From assembly GCA_017411605.1 (NCBI GenBank), contig JAFQPR010000039.1, positions 1 to 64,000 on the forward strand: a stretch of 64,000 nt of DNA. Direction: 5' to 3'. Positions 42,812-52,054 of this stretch are shown here, one piece after another. Source of the stretch: Clostridia bacterium (lineage in GTDB: Bacteria; Bacillota; Clostridia; Oscillospirales; CAG-272). Position 1 is the first letter of the stretch, and each line of letters opens with the position of its first letter. The position numbers were made by a program, and so were the translations under genes. The notes under the pieces were generated by a model. That model saw nothing but the letters and a program-made list of their open reading frames with translations. It had not been told where the DNA came from and searched no databases.

Positions 42812-43507
42812 ATGGAAAATTATAAAAGGCAGGAAGAAATACTGGAGTTTTTAAAGAAAAGGCATTTTGCATCTATAGCGGAAATTGCCGAAGTTCAGTA
42901 TACGAGTCAGGCGACAGTAAGACGTGATATAGCAAAGCTGGAGGCAAAGGGCATTGTTAAAAGCGTATACGGCGGCGTAGTTATGACCGAATACGAGAGA
43001 TCACCCGTACCATCGTATCTGAGGGAAAAGGAGAATTCTTCTGCAAAGGAATTAATTGCGAGATCGGCGGCAGAGTTTATAAAGGATAATACCACTGTAA
43101 TTCTTGATGCGTCAACTACCGTCAGAAGAATGTGTAAATATATAAAAGGAAGAAAAGGTCTGACGGTAATAACAAATGGTCTAAATATCTGCGAGGAGCT
43201 TTGTGAGAGCGATATCAAGGTGCTTTGCACAGGCGGGGAGTTCATAAAAAAGAGGGAATGCTTCGTTGGATATATAGCTGAGGATTTTTTGCGTAATATA
43301 AAAGCAGATATGGTATTTTTCTCGTCGCAAGGCATCTCGGATAACGGGGATATAACGGACAGCTCTTCGGTAGAGGTTTCTATACGTCGCGCTATGCTTG
43401 CGTCCGCGAACGAAAAATTTTTCCTTTGCGACAGCTCTAAGAGAAATAAAGATTATACGTATAAGCTTTGCAATATAAGCGACGTTGACCAAGCTATATT
43501 CGATTAA
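42812..43507 (+). CDS. DeoR-family transcriptional regulator
   Basis: 231 aa from ATG 42812, preceded by AAGGTGG; the upstream in-frame ATG at 42758 is rejected. N-terminal HTH: RQEEILEFLKKRHFASIAEI then SQATVRRDIAKLEAKG. The C-terminal DeoR sensor domain has VILDASTTVRRM, LTVITNGLNICEEL, CTGGEF and the C-terminal DSSK. These repressors respond to phosphorylated sugars. Its divergence from gpsA suggests control of glycerol-phosphate metabolism. Confidence 0.9.
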   Translation: MENYKRQEEILEFLKKRHFASIAEIAEVQYTSQATVRRDIAKLEAKGIVKSVYGGVVMTEYERSPVPSYLREKENSSAKELIARSAAEFIKDNTTVILDASTTVRRMCKYIKGRKGLTVITNGLNICEELCESDIKVLCTGGEFIKKRECFVGYIAEDFLRNIKADMVFFSSQGISDNGDITDSSSVEVSIRRAMLASANEKFFLCDSSKRNKDYTYKLCNISDVDQAIFD

Positions 43508-43543
43508 GTATAAGCATTGAATGATTAAATATGAATATTGAAA

Positions 43544-43569
43544 CGGAGGCAACTATCATGTTACCTCCG
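43544..43569. terminator. Convergent hairpin between deoR and ABC exporter
   Basis: CGGAGG-x-AAC pairs with GTT-x-CCTCCG. There is no strong T-run, so terminator function is uncertain. Confidence 0.4.
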
Positions 43570-43593
43570 CTAAATATTATTCTGAAACATTTA

Positions 43594-45354
43594 TTATGTT
43601 TTCGCAAACTGGCTGTCATAAAGCTCGCGATAGAAGCCGCCGCGGCGTAAAAGCTCTTTATGACTGCCTTGCTCGATAATGTTACCGTCCTTCATAACCA
43701 AAATTATGTCGGAATTTTTGATAGTTGATAGTCTGTGCGCAACGACGAAGCTCGTTCTTCCGACCATCATCTTTGAAAATGCTTCCTGAATTTTGATCTC
43801 GGTACGGGTATCGATAGATGACGTAGCCTCGTCGAGGATAAGCATAGGGGGAAGCGTCAGCATAACTCGCGCGATGCAGATAAGCTGCCTTTGACCTGCG
43901 GAGAGTGAACCGCCGCTATCGCCTATAATCGTGTCATATCCGTTAGATAAGCGTTTTATAAAGCTGTGCGCATGAGCAAGCTTCGCTGCATTTTTGATCT
44001 CCTCGTCTGTAGCATCGGGGCGACCCATGGCAATGTTATCACGCACCGTTCCGCCGATAAGCCAGGTTTCCTGAAGGACCATACCGAAGTTTCCTCGAAG
44101 ACTGTCACGCGTGATATTCCTTATATCCGTGCCGTCAACTTCAATCTTTCCGGAATTCACGTCGTAAAATCTCATAAGAAGATTGATAAACGTGGTTTTT
44201 CCGCATCCGGTAGGACCGACGATTGCAACGCGTTTGCCTGCGGCAACCGAAAGATCAAGATGCTCGATGAGCTTCTTTTCGGGAGTGTATGAGAAAGATG
44301 CATCCGTTATCTTTATCTCGCCCGAGGGATCGGTAAGAACGAGAGCATCGGGAGCATCGGGGATCTCGCGCTCTTGTTCGATAAGCTCAAATATTCTACC
44401 CGCGCAGGCAAGCGCGTTCTGAAATTCTGTAACTACGCCCGAGATCTCGTTGAACGGCTTGGTATATTGGTTAGTGTAGGAAAGAAGGCATGAAAGCTGA
44501 CCTACGGTGAATGGAACCGAAGCGCCCGCCGTCATAACTGCGGCAAACGCGCCCGTCAGCGCAACCGCTGCATAAACGATATTGTTTACAAACCTTGTAG
44601 TGGGATTAACGAGAGAAGAGAAGAATATCGCCTTAAGCGAAGCCTTTTCCAGCCTTGCGTTTATTTCACCGAAACGCTCGAGCGCCTCGTCCTCGTGCGA
44701 GAATGCGATAACGACCTTCTGATTCCCGAGTGTTTCGTCAATGTTTGCCGTTTGCTCACCGTTAGTCTTGGAACGCAACGTGAACATTGAGTGAGTTCTT
44801 GTTCCGATAAATCTTGCGATAACGAGTGATATCGGGGTCAAAACAACAACGACTAAAGCAATCTTCCAATTTATAAATAGCATAAACAGAAGTGTGCCTA
44901 CGATAGTGAGAACGCCGGTAAATAGCTGAGTAAATCCAAGCAGTAAGCCGTCCGCAAACTGGTCAACGTCCGAGATTATTCTGCTGACGATATCGCCCTT
45001 TGAATTCGAGTCAATATAAGATATGGGAAGCCGCTCGAGCCTTGAGAACGCTTCGTTTCTCATATCTCTGACGATATGATAGGTTATTTTGTTATTGATA
45101 CTGCTCATTATCCATTGCATAACGGCGGTGATAACAACCATTATGCCCGCGGTGATAAGGAGCTTCGCAATTGCCGCGAGATCAACGTTATCCTTACCGA
45201 TAATTAAATCTATGGAGTCACCGATGAGGATAGGGACGTAAAGCGTTAAGGCAACTATGCCGATAGCAAGCAATGCGGAAACCAGCATAAGAAACTTATA
45301 ACGTCCGATATAAGAGAGAACCTTTGAGAGAGTTGATGATTTTTTATTATTCAT
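43594..45354 (-). CDS. ABC exporter half-transporter, subunit 2
   Basis: 586 aa from ATG 45354, which has AGGAGG 6 nt upstream; an ATG two codons earlier is too close to that site, and a longer frame lies inside the upstream gene. N-terminal six-helix exporter domain (FLMLVSALLAIGIVALTLYV and so on), then an ATPase with Walker A GPTGCGKTTF, signature SAGQRQLICIARV, and Walker B MLILDEATSSID followed by H-loop AHRLST. Overlaps the stop of subunit 1 by 8 nt (ATGAATAA), so the two are coupled and probably form a heterodimer. Confidence 0.9.
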   Translation of the reverse strand: MNNKKSSTLSKVLSYIGRYKFLMLVSALLAIGIVALTLYVPILIGDSIDLIIGKDNVDLAAIAKLLITAGIMVVITAVMQWIMSSINNKITYHIVRDMRNEAFSRLERLPISYIDSNSKGDIVSRIISDVDQFADGLLLGFTQLFTGVLTIVGTLLFMLFINWKIALVVVVLTPISLVIARFIGTRTHSMFTLRSKTNGEQTANIDETLGNQKVVIAFSHEDEALERFGEINARLEKASLKAIFFSSLVNPTTRFVNNIVYAAVALTGAFAAVMTAGASVPFTVGQLSCLLSYTNQYTKPFNEISGVVTEFQNALACAGRIFELIEQEREIPDAPDALVLTDPSGEIKITDASFSYTPEKKLIEHLDLSVAAGKRVAIVGPTGCGKTTFINLLMRFYDVNSGKIEVDGTDIRNITRDSLRGNFGMVLQETWLIGGTVRDNIAMGRPDATDEEIKNAAKLAHAHSFIKRLSNGYDTIIGDSGGSLSAGQRQLICIARVMLTLPPMLILDEATSSIDTRTEIKIQEAFSKMMVGRTSFVVAHRLSTIKNSDIILVMKDGNIIEQGSHKELLRRGGFYRELYDSQFAKT

Positions 45355-47071
45355 TTTCATCCTCCTCTCTGCCAAACTGCGTTTCGTATATTTCTCTGTA
45401 GATATCCGAAGTGGCGAGCAGCTCCTCGTGCGTTCCGATAGCTGCAGCTTCACCGTCATCGAGGAGAATTATCTTATCAGCGTGCATTATAGAGGATGCT
45501 CGCTGCGAAACGATAAAAACGGTAGTATCCTCGGTGTTTTTTGCTATTGAAGATCTGAGAGTAGCGTCGGTTGCATAGTCAAGCGCCGATGCGGAGTCGT
45601 CGAGGATAAGTATTTTGGGCTTTTTAACCAAAGCTCGCGCGATAGTGAGTCTTTGCCTTTGACCGCCCGAGAGGTTTTTACCGCCCTGCTCGATATGGGC
45701 ATCAAGACCGCCCTTATCGGCTACGATAGACGCCCCTTGCGCAATCTCAATAGCGCGCATTATCTCTTCGTCGGTAGCATTTCCGTTACCCCAGAGCATA
45801 TTTTCTCTGATAGTTCCGGAGAAGAGAACTGCCTTTTGCGGAACGATGCCGATAGCCTCTCTGAGTCCGTCCTTTGAGTATTCTGATATTCTTTTGCCGC
45901 CGATAAGTATTTTACCTTCGGTAGCGTCGTAGAATCTAGGAATAAGATTGATAAGCGAGCTTTTTCCCGAGCCTGTACCGCCGATGATACCGATAGTTTC
46001 ACCTTTTTTTGCGGTAAAGCTGATATTTTGAACGGAAGCCTCTGCCGCGCCGCTGTATCGGAGTGATACGCCGTCAAAAACTATACCATCTCCAAGGTCG
46101 GAAAGCTCGGCATCCCCGTAAGTCATTGTACTGCTCGTTTCAAAAACAGACTGTATCCTGCCTGCAGAGGCAAGAGCCTTTGTGATGCTTATTATAAGGT
46201 TTGCCATTTTAACAAGCTCAACAAGAATCTGCGCCATATAGTTATAAAGAGCAACGACCTCGCCCTGAGTGAGGCTTCCGTGCTTTACCTGAACTGCTCC
46301 CGTATATATAAGAACAAGCGTTGCGACGTTAATAAGAATATACGTGATAGGGTTCATAAGAGCGGATATCTTGCCGACGAATTTTTGCATATCCGTAAGA
46401 GCTTCGTTTCTGCGCTCGAACTCTTCTATTTGCTCGTCCTCCTGGCAGAAGGCACGGATAACTCTCACGCCGTGAAGATTTTCACGTGTTTTTCCGAGAA
46501 CTCCGTCGAGTCTTGACTGCACCTTTTTGTATAAAGGAATTGATGCGAGCATAATTCCAAACACGACAACGCACAAAAGCGGAATAACAACTGCGAAGGT
46601 AAGTGCGGATTTTACGTCTATGGTAAATGCCATTATCATCGCTCCGAAAACGACGAACGGTGAGCGCAAAAGAAGCCTTAAGGTAAGGTTAAGTCCTGTC
46701 TGCACCTGATTTGAATCGTTGGTCATTCTTGTAATAAGTGTGGACGTTCCTATGGTGTCAAGCTCTGTATAAGAGAGCGTCTGAATGTGTTCAAAGAGTG
46801 AATACCTCATCTTAGAAACAAATCCGCAAGACGCTTTTGCGGCAAAATACTGTGCCGTAACCGAAAACGCAAGTCCCACAGCTCCAAGCAGAACAAGCAA
46901 AAGACACATCTTAATAATATACGGCTTATCGCTCTTTCCTATACCGTTGTCAATAAGACCGGCAATAACGAGTGGAACTATAAGCTCAAGAGATGCTTCA
47001 AGGAGCTTGAATAGCGGTCCTAAAATAGTTTCGGGAATATATCCCTTTAAAAATTTAGCTAGTTTTTTCAA
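45347..47071 (-). CDS. ABC exporter half-transporter, subunit 1
   Basis: 574 aa from a TTG at 47071: GGAGA lies 5 nt upstream, and the promoter (47100-47128) would place the transcript start near 47093, downstream of the open frame's first ATG at 47170, which therefore cannot be used. The membrane domain begins LLEASLELIVPLVIAGLIDN. The ATPase has Walker A GGTGSGKSSLINL, signature LSGGQRQRLTIARA, Walker B ILILDDSASALD (Asp in place of the catalytic Glu) and SQRASS in place of the H-loop His. One degenerate and one consensus site is typical of heterodimeric exporters (BmrCD/TM287-288 type). Confidence 0.88.
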   Translation of the reverse strand: MKKLAKFLKGYIPETILGPLFKLLEASLELIVPLVIAGLIDNGIGKSDKPYIIKMCLLLVLLGAVGLAFSVTAQYFAAKASCGFVSKMRYSLFEHIQTLSYTELDTIGTSTLITRMTNDSNQVQTGLNLTLRLLLRSPFVVFGAMIMAFTIDVKSALTFAVVIPLLCVVVFGIMLASIPLYKKVQSRLDGVLGKTRENLHGVRVIRAFCQEDEQIEEFERRNEALTDMQKFVGKISALMNPITYILINVATLVLIYTGAVQVKHGSLTQGEVVALYNYMAQILVELVKMANLIISITKALASAGRIQSVFETSSTMTYGDAELSDLGDGIVFDGVSLRYSGAAEASVQNISFTAKKGETIGIIGGTGSGKSSLINLIPRFYDATEGKILIGGKRISEYSKDGLREAIGIVPQKAVLFSGTIRENMLWGNGNATDEEIMRAIEIAQGASIVADKGGLDAHIEQGGKNLSGGQRQRLTIARALVKKPKILILDDSASALDYATDATLRSSIAKNTEDTTVFIVSQRASSIMHADKIILLDDGEAAAIGTHEELLATSDIYREIYETQFGREEDENE

Positions 47072-47099
47072 AACAGTCTCCAAAATAATAATATATTTT

Positions 47100-47128
47100 A
47101 GTATAACATAAGTTATTATTAAAGTCAA
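47100..47128 (-). promoter_or_regulatory. Promoter of the ABC exporter pair
   Basis: Minus-strand TTGACT (47123-47128), 17-bp spacer, TATACT (47100-47105). It fixes the TTG start of subunit 1. Confidence 0.78.
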
Positions 47129-47254
47129 CGAATGAAAAACAAAAAAGAATAAATCGTTTCGTTTATTCATTCGTTTTGGGTAAAGTATTATTTGATAAGA
47201 ATACTTTATAATTTACTGATTGACAGAAAAAAATAAATTATTTTTCAAATTCAG

Positions 47255-47283
47255 TTGACAAATTCGAAGTAATGTGTTAAATT
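47255..47283 (+). promoter_or_regulatory. Promoter of the HPr/Crh-like gene
   Basis: TTGACA (47255-47260), 17-bp spacer, TAAATT (47278-47283). A leader of about 70 nt follows with a small stem (ATG-x-GC/GC-x-CAT). Confidence 0.65.
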
Positions 47284-47358
47284 ATAGGCAAATGTGCAAC
47301 TGCGCATTAAAGTAAAGCCGCTCCCCGACTTTTAATCTGAATTTGAAAGGAGATAACA

Positions 47359-47586
47359 ATGAAAATAGTTCAGATAACGCTTAAAAGTATTCAGGATATC
47401 AGAAAGTTCGTTAACGAAGTAACCCTTCTTGACTATGAAGTTGACCTCGAGCAGGGAAGATACATAGTTGACGCAAAATCTATAATGGGTATTTTTGCTC
47501 TTGATACTCTCTCCCCGATCAAGCTCGTTGCTCATACCGATGATGCCGAGGAGTTTATTAACAATATCAAGGAATTTATTATTTGA
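47359..47586 (+). CDS. HPr-like protein lacking the phospho-histidine (Crh-like)
   Basis: 75 aa. The C-terminal two-thirds follow HPr: GRYIVDAKSIMGIFALD aligns with the Bacillus HPr segment KSIMGVMSLG, so S41 matches the regulatory Ser46. The N-terminal active-site loop (x-H15-A-R-P) is replaced by KSIQDIRKFV with no histidine. HPr without His15 cannot pass phosphate in the PTS, but Crh proteins of this type act as CcpA co-repressors after Ser46 phosphorylation by HPr kinase. That role is inferred. AAAGGAG precedes the ATG. Monocistronic with its own promoter and terminator. Confidence 0.8.
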   Translation: MKIVQITLKSIQDIRKFVNEVTLLDYEVDLEQGRYIVDAKSIMGIFALDTLSPIKLVAHTDDAEEFINNIKEFII

Positions 47587-47605
47587 TATTTAATTTTTGA
47601 ATAAC

Positions 47606-47642
47606 AAAAAACGGTGAAATTTTCATATTTCACCGTTTTTTT
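47606..47642. terminator. Bidirectional terminator between HPr-like gene and potD
   Basis: AAAAAACGGTGAAA pairs with TTTCACCGTTTTTT with an 8-nt loop; serves both convergent genes. Confidence 0.88.
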
Positions 47643-47648
47643 ATTTGA

Positions 47649-49076
47649 TTATTCTGTTGGTTTTTGTGCATTTTCGAGCGCTTTCGTGCGCTTTTCAAGC
47701 ATTTTTTGCTTATCACGCATCCTGTAATCGCGCGAGCGCTTTTTTCGAATATAAATGCTGTAGCCCGCATAGGCAACAACCGCAACAACGATTGCGATAC
47801 TCAATATATGCACCCAAAGCTCGGTCGAGCCCGAAATCTTAAGATCTTCCCAAAGAGTGTTTACGTGAGTTTGAATATCCGGGTCAAAGCTGCGGTAGCA
47901 TGCAGGGGAGATCTCTCCGGGATAAAGACTATCGTAAGCTGCGTTAACAACATCGGGTGTGTAGTTATAAAGAAGCTCGTAAGCTCCCTCGCCGTTTTCA
48001 CCCTCGTATGCATACTCATTCATAGCCTCGATATATTCTTCGCTATTAATAACGGCGCTGTTCGGAGAAGCGTATCCGATGTACATTGCGTTTGCAACAG
48101 CAGCGGTTTCACCGATCATGAAGTTGATATATTCTTTGGCTATATGAGGATTTTGCGAGCAAGATGGAATGCACATTGCATCTACAAAGTAGTTAACGCC
48201 CTCGTCGGGATAATAGAAGTCGAGATTTTCCTCTTCTTCCGCCATCGTAAGAAAGTCGCCTACAAAGTAGGGCGCTATCGCGGCAGATTCGGTTTTCATT
48301 TTATTGAATATCTCGTCGTTGACGTATCCTTGCAAGAGAGGCTTTTGCTCCTTTAACAATTCAAGCGCCTTATCCCACTCATCGGGATCTGTGGAATTGA
48401 CGTTAAGTCCCTTCCAATACATAGCGGTTGCGAAGGCATCTCTGGGGTTATTGAACTGAAGAATATTGTTTTTATATTTCTCATTCCAGAGAAGTCCCCA
48501 GGTCTTTTTATTGTCTTCGTCATATATATCGTTTTTATCAACGATTTCTTTGTTATATATAACTCCCATCATTCCGTAAGTATACGGAACGGAATACTCG
48601 TTGTTCTCATCGTAGTATGCTTTTTTGAAGCTTTCGGGAATGTTTTTATAGTTTGAAAGCGTGGACGTGTCAAAGGAAAAGAGCATTCCTTCGTTCTTCA
48701 GCTTCTCGATCATATAATCGGAAGGAACAACGATATCGTAAGCAACTGCGCTGTTCTTAAGCTTTGAGTACATATCCTCGTTAGTAGGATACGTGGAGTA
48801 TTCAACCTTAACCTTGGCGCCACCGTAAAGTGAGGATCGATTTGTGTTAAAGTATTCTTCAAAAGCGGCGTTAACGTCAAGCGAATCTTCTGAGCCGTCC
48901 GAGATGTATTCTCCCCAGTTATAAACCTTGAGAGTTATAGTCTGCCCTGATTTATATTCGGGCTTTTTGATTTCTTCTACGCTGACAGCGGTTTTTACCT
49001 CATCATCATTTCGTGAACAAGCTGCCATGGAAAGTATCATGATCAGCACAAGAAACAGAGAAATTATTCTTTTCAT
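47649..49076 (-). CDS. potD: Spermidine/putrescine ABC transporter binding protein with C-terminal membrane helix
   Basis: 475 aa; usual PotD is about 350. Lipoprotein signal with lipobox LSMAAC (Cys20). The solute-binding fold shows LKVYNWGEYISDG, YDIVVPSDYMIEKL, SVPYTYGMMGVIYN, WGLLWNEKYKNNIL and FVDAMCIPSCSQNP. After the binding domain it adds a membrane helix (WVHILSIAIVVAVVAYAGY) and about 35 highly basic residues ending in a coiled-coil-like tail. So it has both a lipid anchor and a C-terminal helix, which is uncommon. Last gene of potABCD; overlaps potC by 4 nt. Confidence 0.9.
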   Translation of the reverse strand: MKRIISLFLVLIMILSMAACSRNDDEVKTAVSVEEIKKPEYKSGQTITLKVYNWGEYISDGSEDSLDVNAAFEEYFNTNRSSLYGGAKVKVEYSTYPTNEDMYSKLKNSAVAYDIVVPSDYMIEKLKNEGMLFSFDTSTLSNYKNIPESFKKAYYDENNEYSVPYTYGMMGVIYNKEIVDKNDIYDEDNKKTWGLLWNEKYKNNILQFNNPRDAFATAMYWKGLNVNSTDPDEWDKALELLKEQKPLLQGYVNDEIFNKMKTESAAIAPYFVGDFLTMAEEEENLDFYYPDEGVNYFVDAMCIPSCSQNPHIAKEYINFMIGETAAVANAMYIGYASPNSAVINSEEYIEAMNEYAYEGENGEGAYELLYNYTPDVVNAAYDSLYPGEISPACYRSFDPDIQTHVNTLWEDLKISGSTELWVHILSIAIVVAVVAYAGYSIYIRKKRSRDYRMRDKQKMLEKRTKALENAQKPTE

Positions 49077-49903
49077 TTTGTTTTTGCTCCTTTCTTTTTT
49101 TGATTTGCAGAAAGGCGCTTTGTGCTTTTCATATTTGATATTATCAAAAGAACAAATACCGAAATAATAATTATGGTTGAAAGCGCGTACATATCAGGCT
49201 TTACCGTCTTTTTAGTCATGGAGTAGATAAGAAGAGGTAAGGTCTGGAAGTTTGTCGGTCCAACGAAATACGAAATAACGAAATCGTCGAGCGACATCGT
49301 GAACGCCATAACCATGCCGGAAACAACGCCGGGCATAATATTCGGGAGCTTAACCTTGAAAAATGCCTGAAGAGGCGTGCAGCCAAGATCAAGCGCCGCA
49401 TCGGAAAGCGAGTTTCCAAGCTCATTTATTCGAGGCAAAACGGAGAGGATAACGTAAGGAAGACAGAATGTCGTGTGAGAAATGAGCATAGCAACAAATC
49501 CGATCTTGTTATAATCGGCGATCTTGAATATGCTCATAACCGCTGCAAAGAAGAGCATCATAGACATACCCGTAACTATATCGGGATTCATCATAGGAAT
49601 GTTGGTTACGGAAGTGATAGCCGTTTTGCAAATCTTACTTCTCATTTTATAGATACCCTCAGCAGCGGCAGTGCCTATGACAGTAGCAATAAGCGACGCA
49701 CTGACAGCAAGAATGAGAGTATTTCTGAGTGCTATCCAAGCTTCTTCGGATTTAAAGAGCTCGGAGTACCAATAGAGGCTGAAGCCGGAAAATTCCGCTG
49801 TGCTTTCCGTTGCATTGAACGAAAACAGTATAACAGTAACAAGGGGGATATAAAGTATTGCGAAAATTAAGCAAAGATAGATACGGGAAGCATATTTTTT
49901 CAT
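49073..49903 (-). CDS. potC: Spermidine/putrescine ABC transporter permease
   Basis: 276 aa, six membrane helices starting with YLCLIFAILYIPLVTVILFS. The ABC permease EAA loop is near residue 185 (DAALDLGCTPLQAFFKVKLP). The transporter imports polyamines with PotA and PotB. It overlaps potB by 4 nt (49900-49903) and potD by 4 nt (49073-49076). Confidence 0.92.
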   Translation of the reverse strand: MKKYASRIYLCLIFAILYIPLVTVILFSFNATESTAEFSGFSLYWYSELFKSEEAWIALRNTLILAVSASLIATVIGTAAAEGIYKMRSKICKTAITSVTNIPMMNPDIVTGMSMMLFFAAVMSIFKIADYNKIGFVAMLISHTTFCLPYVILSVLPRINELGNSLSDAALDLGCTPLQAFFKVKLPNIMPGVVSGMVMAFTMSLDDFVISYFVGPTNFQTLPLLIYSMTKKTVKPDMYALSTIIIISVFVLLIISNMKSTKRLSANQKKKGAKTK

Positions 49904-50712
49904 ACTATTATACCTCCTTCGTCTGAATCTCCGAATTTATTCATTACTGTAAGAGATATAAGTATGAGGATCATCATTACGAGAGAAATTGCCGCTCCTA
50001 CGTTGAGAGCGCCCGTAACGAACTGTCTTTCGATCGTATCTCCTATAAGCTCAAAAGTTCCGCCGCCGAGCTTTTGGGAGATATAGAACGTGCTTATCGA
50101 AGGAACAAGAACCATAGTTACGCCCGAAATTATACCCGAGCGTGAAAGCGGGATGATTACCTTCGTAAGAGTTGAAAAAGTATTGCAGCCAAGATCGCTC
50201 GCCGCCTCCCACATATTCTTATCTATTTTTGAAATGCATGTATATATGGGCAGAACCATATAAGGTAAGAAGTCGTATACCATACCGAAGATAACGGCTC
50301 CCTTTGTTCCTACAATTTGCATGGATGTACCGAGAAGCGTGTTGATAATGCCGCCGTTATCCAGTATTGCCATAATTGAATAGGTTCTTATGAGAAGGTT
50401 TGTCCACATTGGAAGCATCAAAAGCATACTTAAAATTTTCTGAGTTTTAGGTTTTGACTTTGCAATAATATACGCCAAGGGATAACCCAGAAGTAAGCAA
50501 ATCGCCGTTGCGATAATAGAAAGCTCAAGCGATAGCCAGAATATTGATGCGTAGCTTGGAAGAGAAGCTATATTAGAGAACGAGAAGTGCCCATCGGAAT
50601 CGGTAAAAGCGTAGTACAAAACTATCAGCAGCGGCAAAATAATAAAGAGAACCGCCCAAAAGATGTGAGGAGCCGCAGCGATAGAATTCATAAATGATCT
50701 TTTTTTGTTCAT
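49900..50712 (-). CDS. potB: Spermidine/putrescine ABC transporter permease
   Basis: 270 aa, six helices (HIFWAVLFIILPLLIVLYYA at the N-terminus) with EAA loop WEAASDLGCNTFSTLTKVII. It starts 17 bp after potA and overlaps potC by 4 nt. Forms the channel with PotC. Confidence 0.92.
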   Translation of the reverse strand: MNKKRSFMNSIAAAPHIFWAVLFIILPLLIVLYYAFTDSDGHFSFSNIASLPSYASIFWLSLELSIIATAICLLLGYPLAYIIAKSKPKTQKILSMLLMLPMWTNLLIRTYSIMAILDNGGIINTLLGTSMQIVGTKGAVIFGMVYDFLPYMVLPIYTCISKIDKNMWEAASDLGCNTFSTLTKVIIPLSRSGIISGVTMVLVPSISTFYISQKLGGGTFELIGDTIERQFVTGALNVGAAISLVMMILILISLTVMNKFGDSDEGGIIV

Positions 50713-50729
50713 CGCAGCCCCGCCTTTCG

Positions 50730-51848
50730 TCAGAATTCTTCTGCCGTATCGGCATCGGAAAGCGTGTCCAACTCGTCGGAGAAGGACGAATAGTCTCCGA
50801 ATTTGCCCGAATACTTTGATTTTTTCATAACGTGAATGGCGTCGGGTTCGATGAAAAGACCTATTTTTTCATCGGGAGCAACGTAGTCTGTGGATTGAAT
50901 CATCCACTTGAATCCCTTGATATCAACAATTATTTCGTAGTGAACACCCTTGAACGTAACGCTTGATACGATACCGGTAAGCATTCCGTTCTCGGGCTTG
51001 ACAACGTCAACGTCCTCGGGACGCACAACTACGTCGACGGGCTCGTTTTTGTCGTAACCTCCGTCAAGACAATCGAAGGTATGCCCTGACATACGAACTT
51101 TTTTATCCTCGAGCATAATACCGTCAACGATATTACTTTCACCGATAAAGTCGGCAACAAAGGCATTCTTAGGCTCATTATAAATATCGGTAGGAGTGCC
51201 TATCTGCTGAATTTCACCGTCAGCCATAACGACTATGGTATCAGACATTGAAAGCGCTTCTTCTTGATCGTGCGTTACGTAAATAAAGGTTATACCGATA
51301 GCTTTCTGGATAGTTTTAAGCTCGTTCTGCATATCCTTTCGGAGCTTAAGGTCAAGCGCGCCGAGAGGCTCGTCCAGAAGGAGGACCTTGGGATGAGAAA
51401 CAAGAGCTCTTGCAATAGCAACTCTCTGCTGCTGACCGCCCGAAAGGGTACTTACGCTTTTGTTTTCAAATCCGACAAGTGCAACCATCTTAAGCATTTC
51501 GGTTACACGCTTTTTTATATCTTCCTCAGAAATTTTTTTCATTCTGAGGGGAAAAGCAATATTTTCATAAACATTAAGATGAGGGAATAAAGCATATTTC
51601 TGAAAAACAGTGTTTACCTGCCTTTTATGGGGGGGAACGTCACTGATCTCAGTACCGTCGAAGTAGAGCTCGCCTTCATCAGCGGTTTCGAATCCGCCGA
51701 TAATACGAAGCGTGGTGGTCTTTCCGCAACCGGAAGGACCGAGAAGGGTAATAAATTCACCGTCTCTGATATAGAGATTTATGGAATTTAAAATAACTTC
51801 ACCGTCATAAGACTTAGTGATTCCTTTCAACTCAATGAGCTTAGCCAT
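50730..51848 (-). CDS. potA: Spermidine/putrescine ABC transporter ATPase
   Basis: 372 aa. Walker [13 protein letters not shown], signature [15 protein letters not shown], Walker [18 protein letters not shown]-loop [10 protein letters not shown]. The C-terminal TOBE regulatory region ([13 protein letters not shown]) has the expected length, plus a short acidic tail ([15 protein letters not shown]). First gene of the potABCD operon; promoter at 51952-51980. Confidence 0.94.
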   Translation of the reverse strand: MAKLIELKGITKSYDGEVILNSINLYIRDGEFITLLGPSGCGKTTTLRIIGGFETADEGELYFDGTEISDVPPHKRQVNTVFQKYALFPHLNVYENIAFPLRMKKISEEDIKKRVTEMLKMVALVGFENKSVSTLSGGQQQRVAIARALVSHPKVLLLDEPLGALDLKLRKDMQNELKTIQKAIGITFIYVTHDQEEALSMSDTIVVMADGEIQQIGTPTDIYNEPKNAFVADFIGESNIVDGIMLEDKKVRMSGHTFDCLDGGYDKNEPVDVVVRPEDVDVVKPENGMLTGIVSSVTFKGVHYEIIVDIKGFKWMIQSTDYVAPDEKIGLFIEPDAIHVMKKSKYSGKFGDYSSFSDELDTLSDADTAEEF

Positions 51849-51951
51849 TTTATTAAAATCTCAGATCCTTTCATTAAAACGCTCATCTGCGTCCAAAATC
51901 GGTGCATAGCGTTATTATTCGTCGAAATATGTATTATATTACGATGAAGGT

Positions 51952-51980
51952 ATTATAGCAAAAAGGTTAGAGATTTGCAA
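51952..51980 (-). promoter_or_regulatory. potABCD promoter
   Basis: Minus-strand TTGCAA (51975-51980), 17-bp spacer, TATAAT (51952-51957) with an extended-10 TGC just before it. The leader is about 95 nt. Confidence 0.7.
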
Positions 51981-52054
51981 TAGTTTTTATAAAAGTTTTT
52001 TTGAAAATATTTGAAATTAAACGCAATCTGCCTTGATTTTCTATGATTTTTCTG

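Noticed and set aside
45347..45354. Frameshift between the two ABC exporter genes
   Set aside because: The 8-nt overlap ATGAATAA is a normal translational-coupling junction; both proteins are full length.
47072..47170. N-terminal extension of ABC exporter subunit 1 from ATG 47170
   Set aside because: The likely promoter lies inside this stretch, and a TTG at 47071 has a good ribosome site; the extension would not be transcribed.
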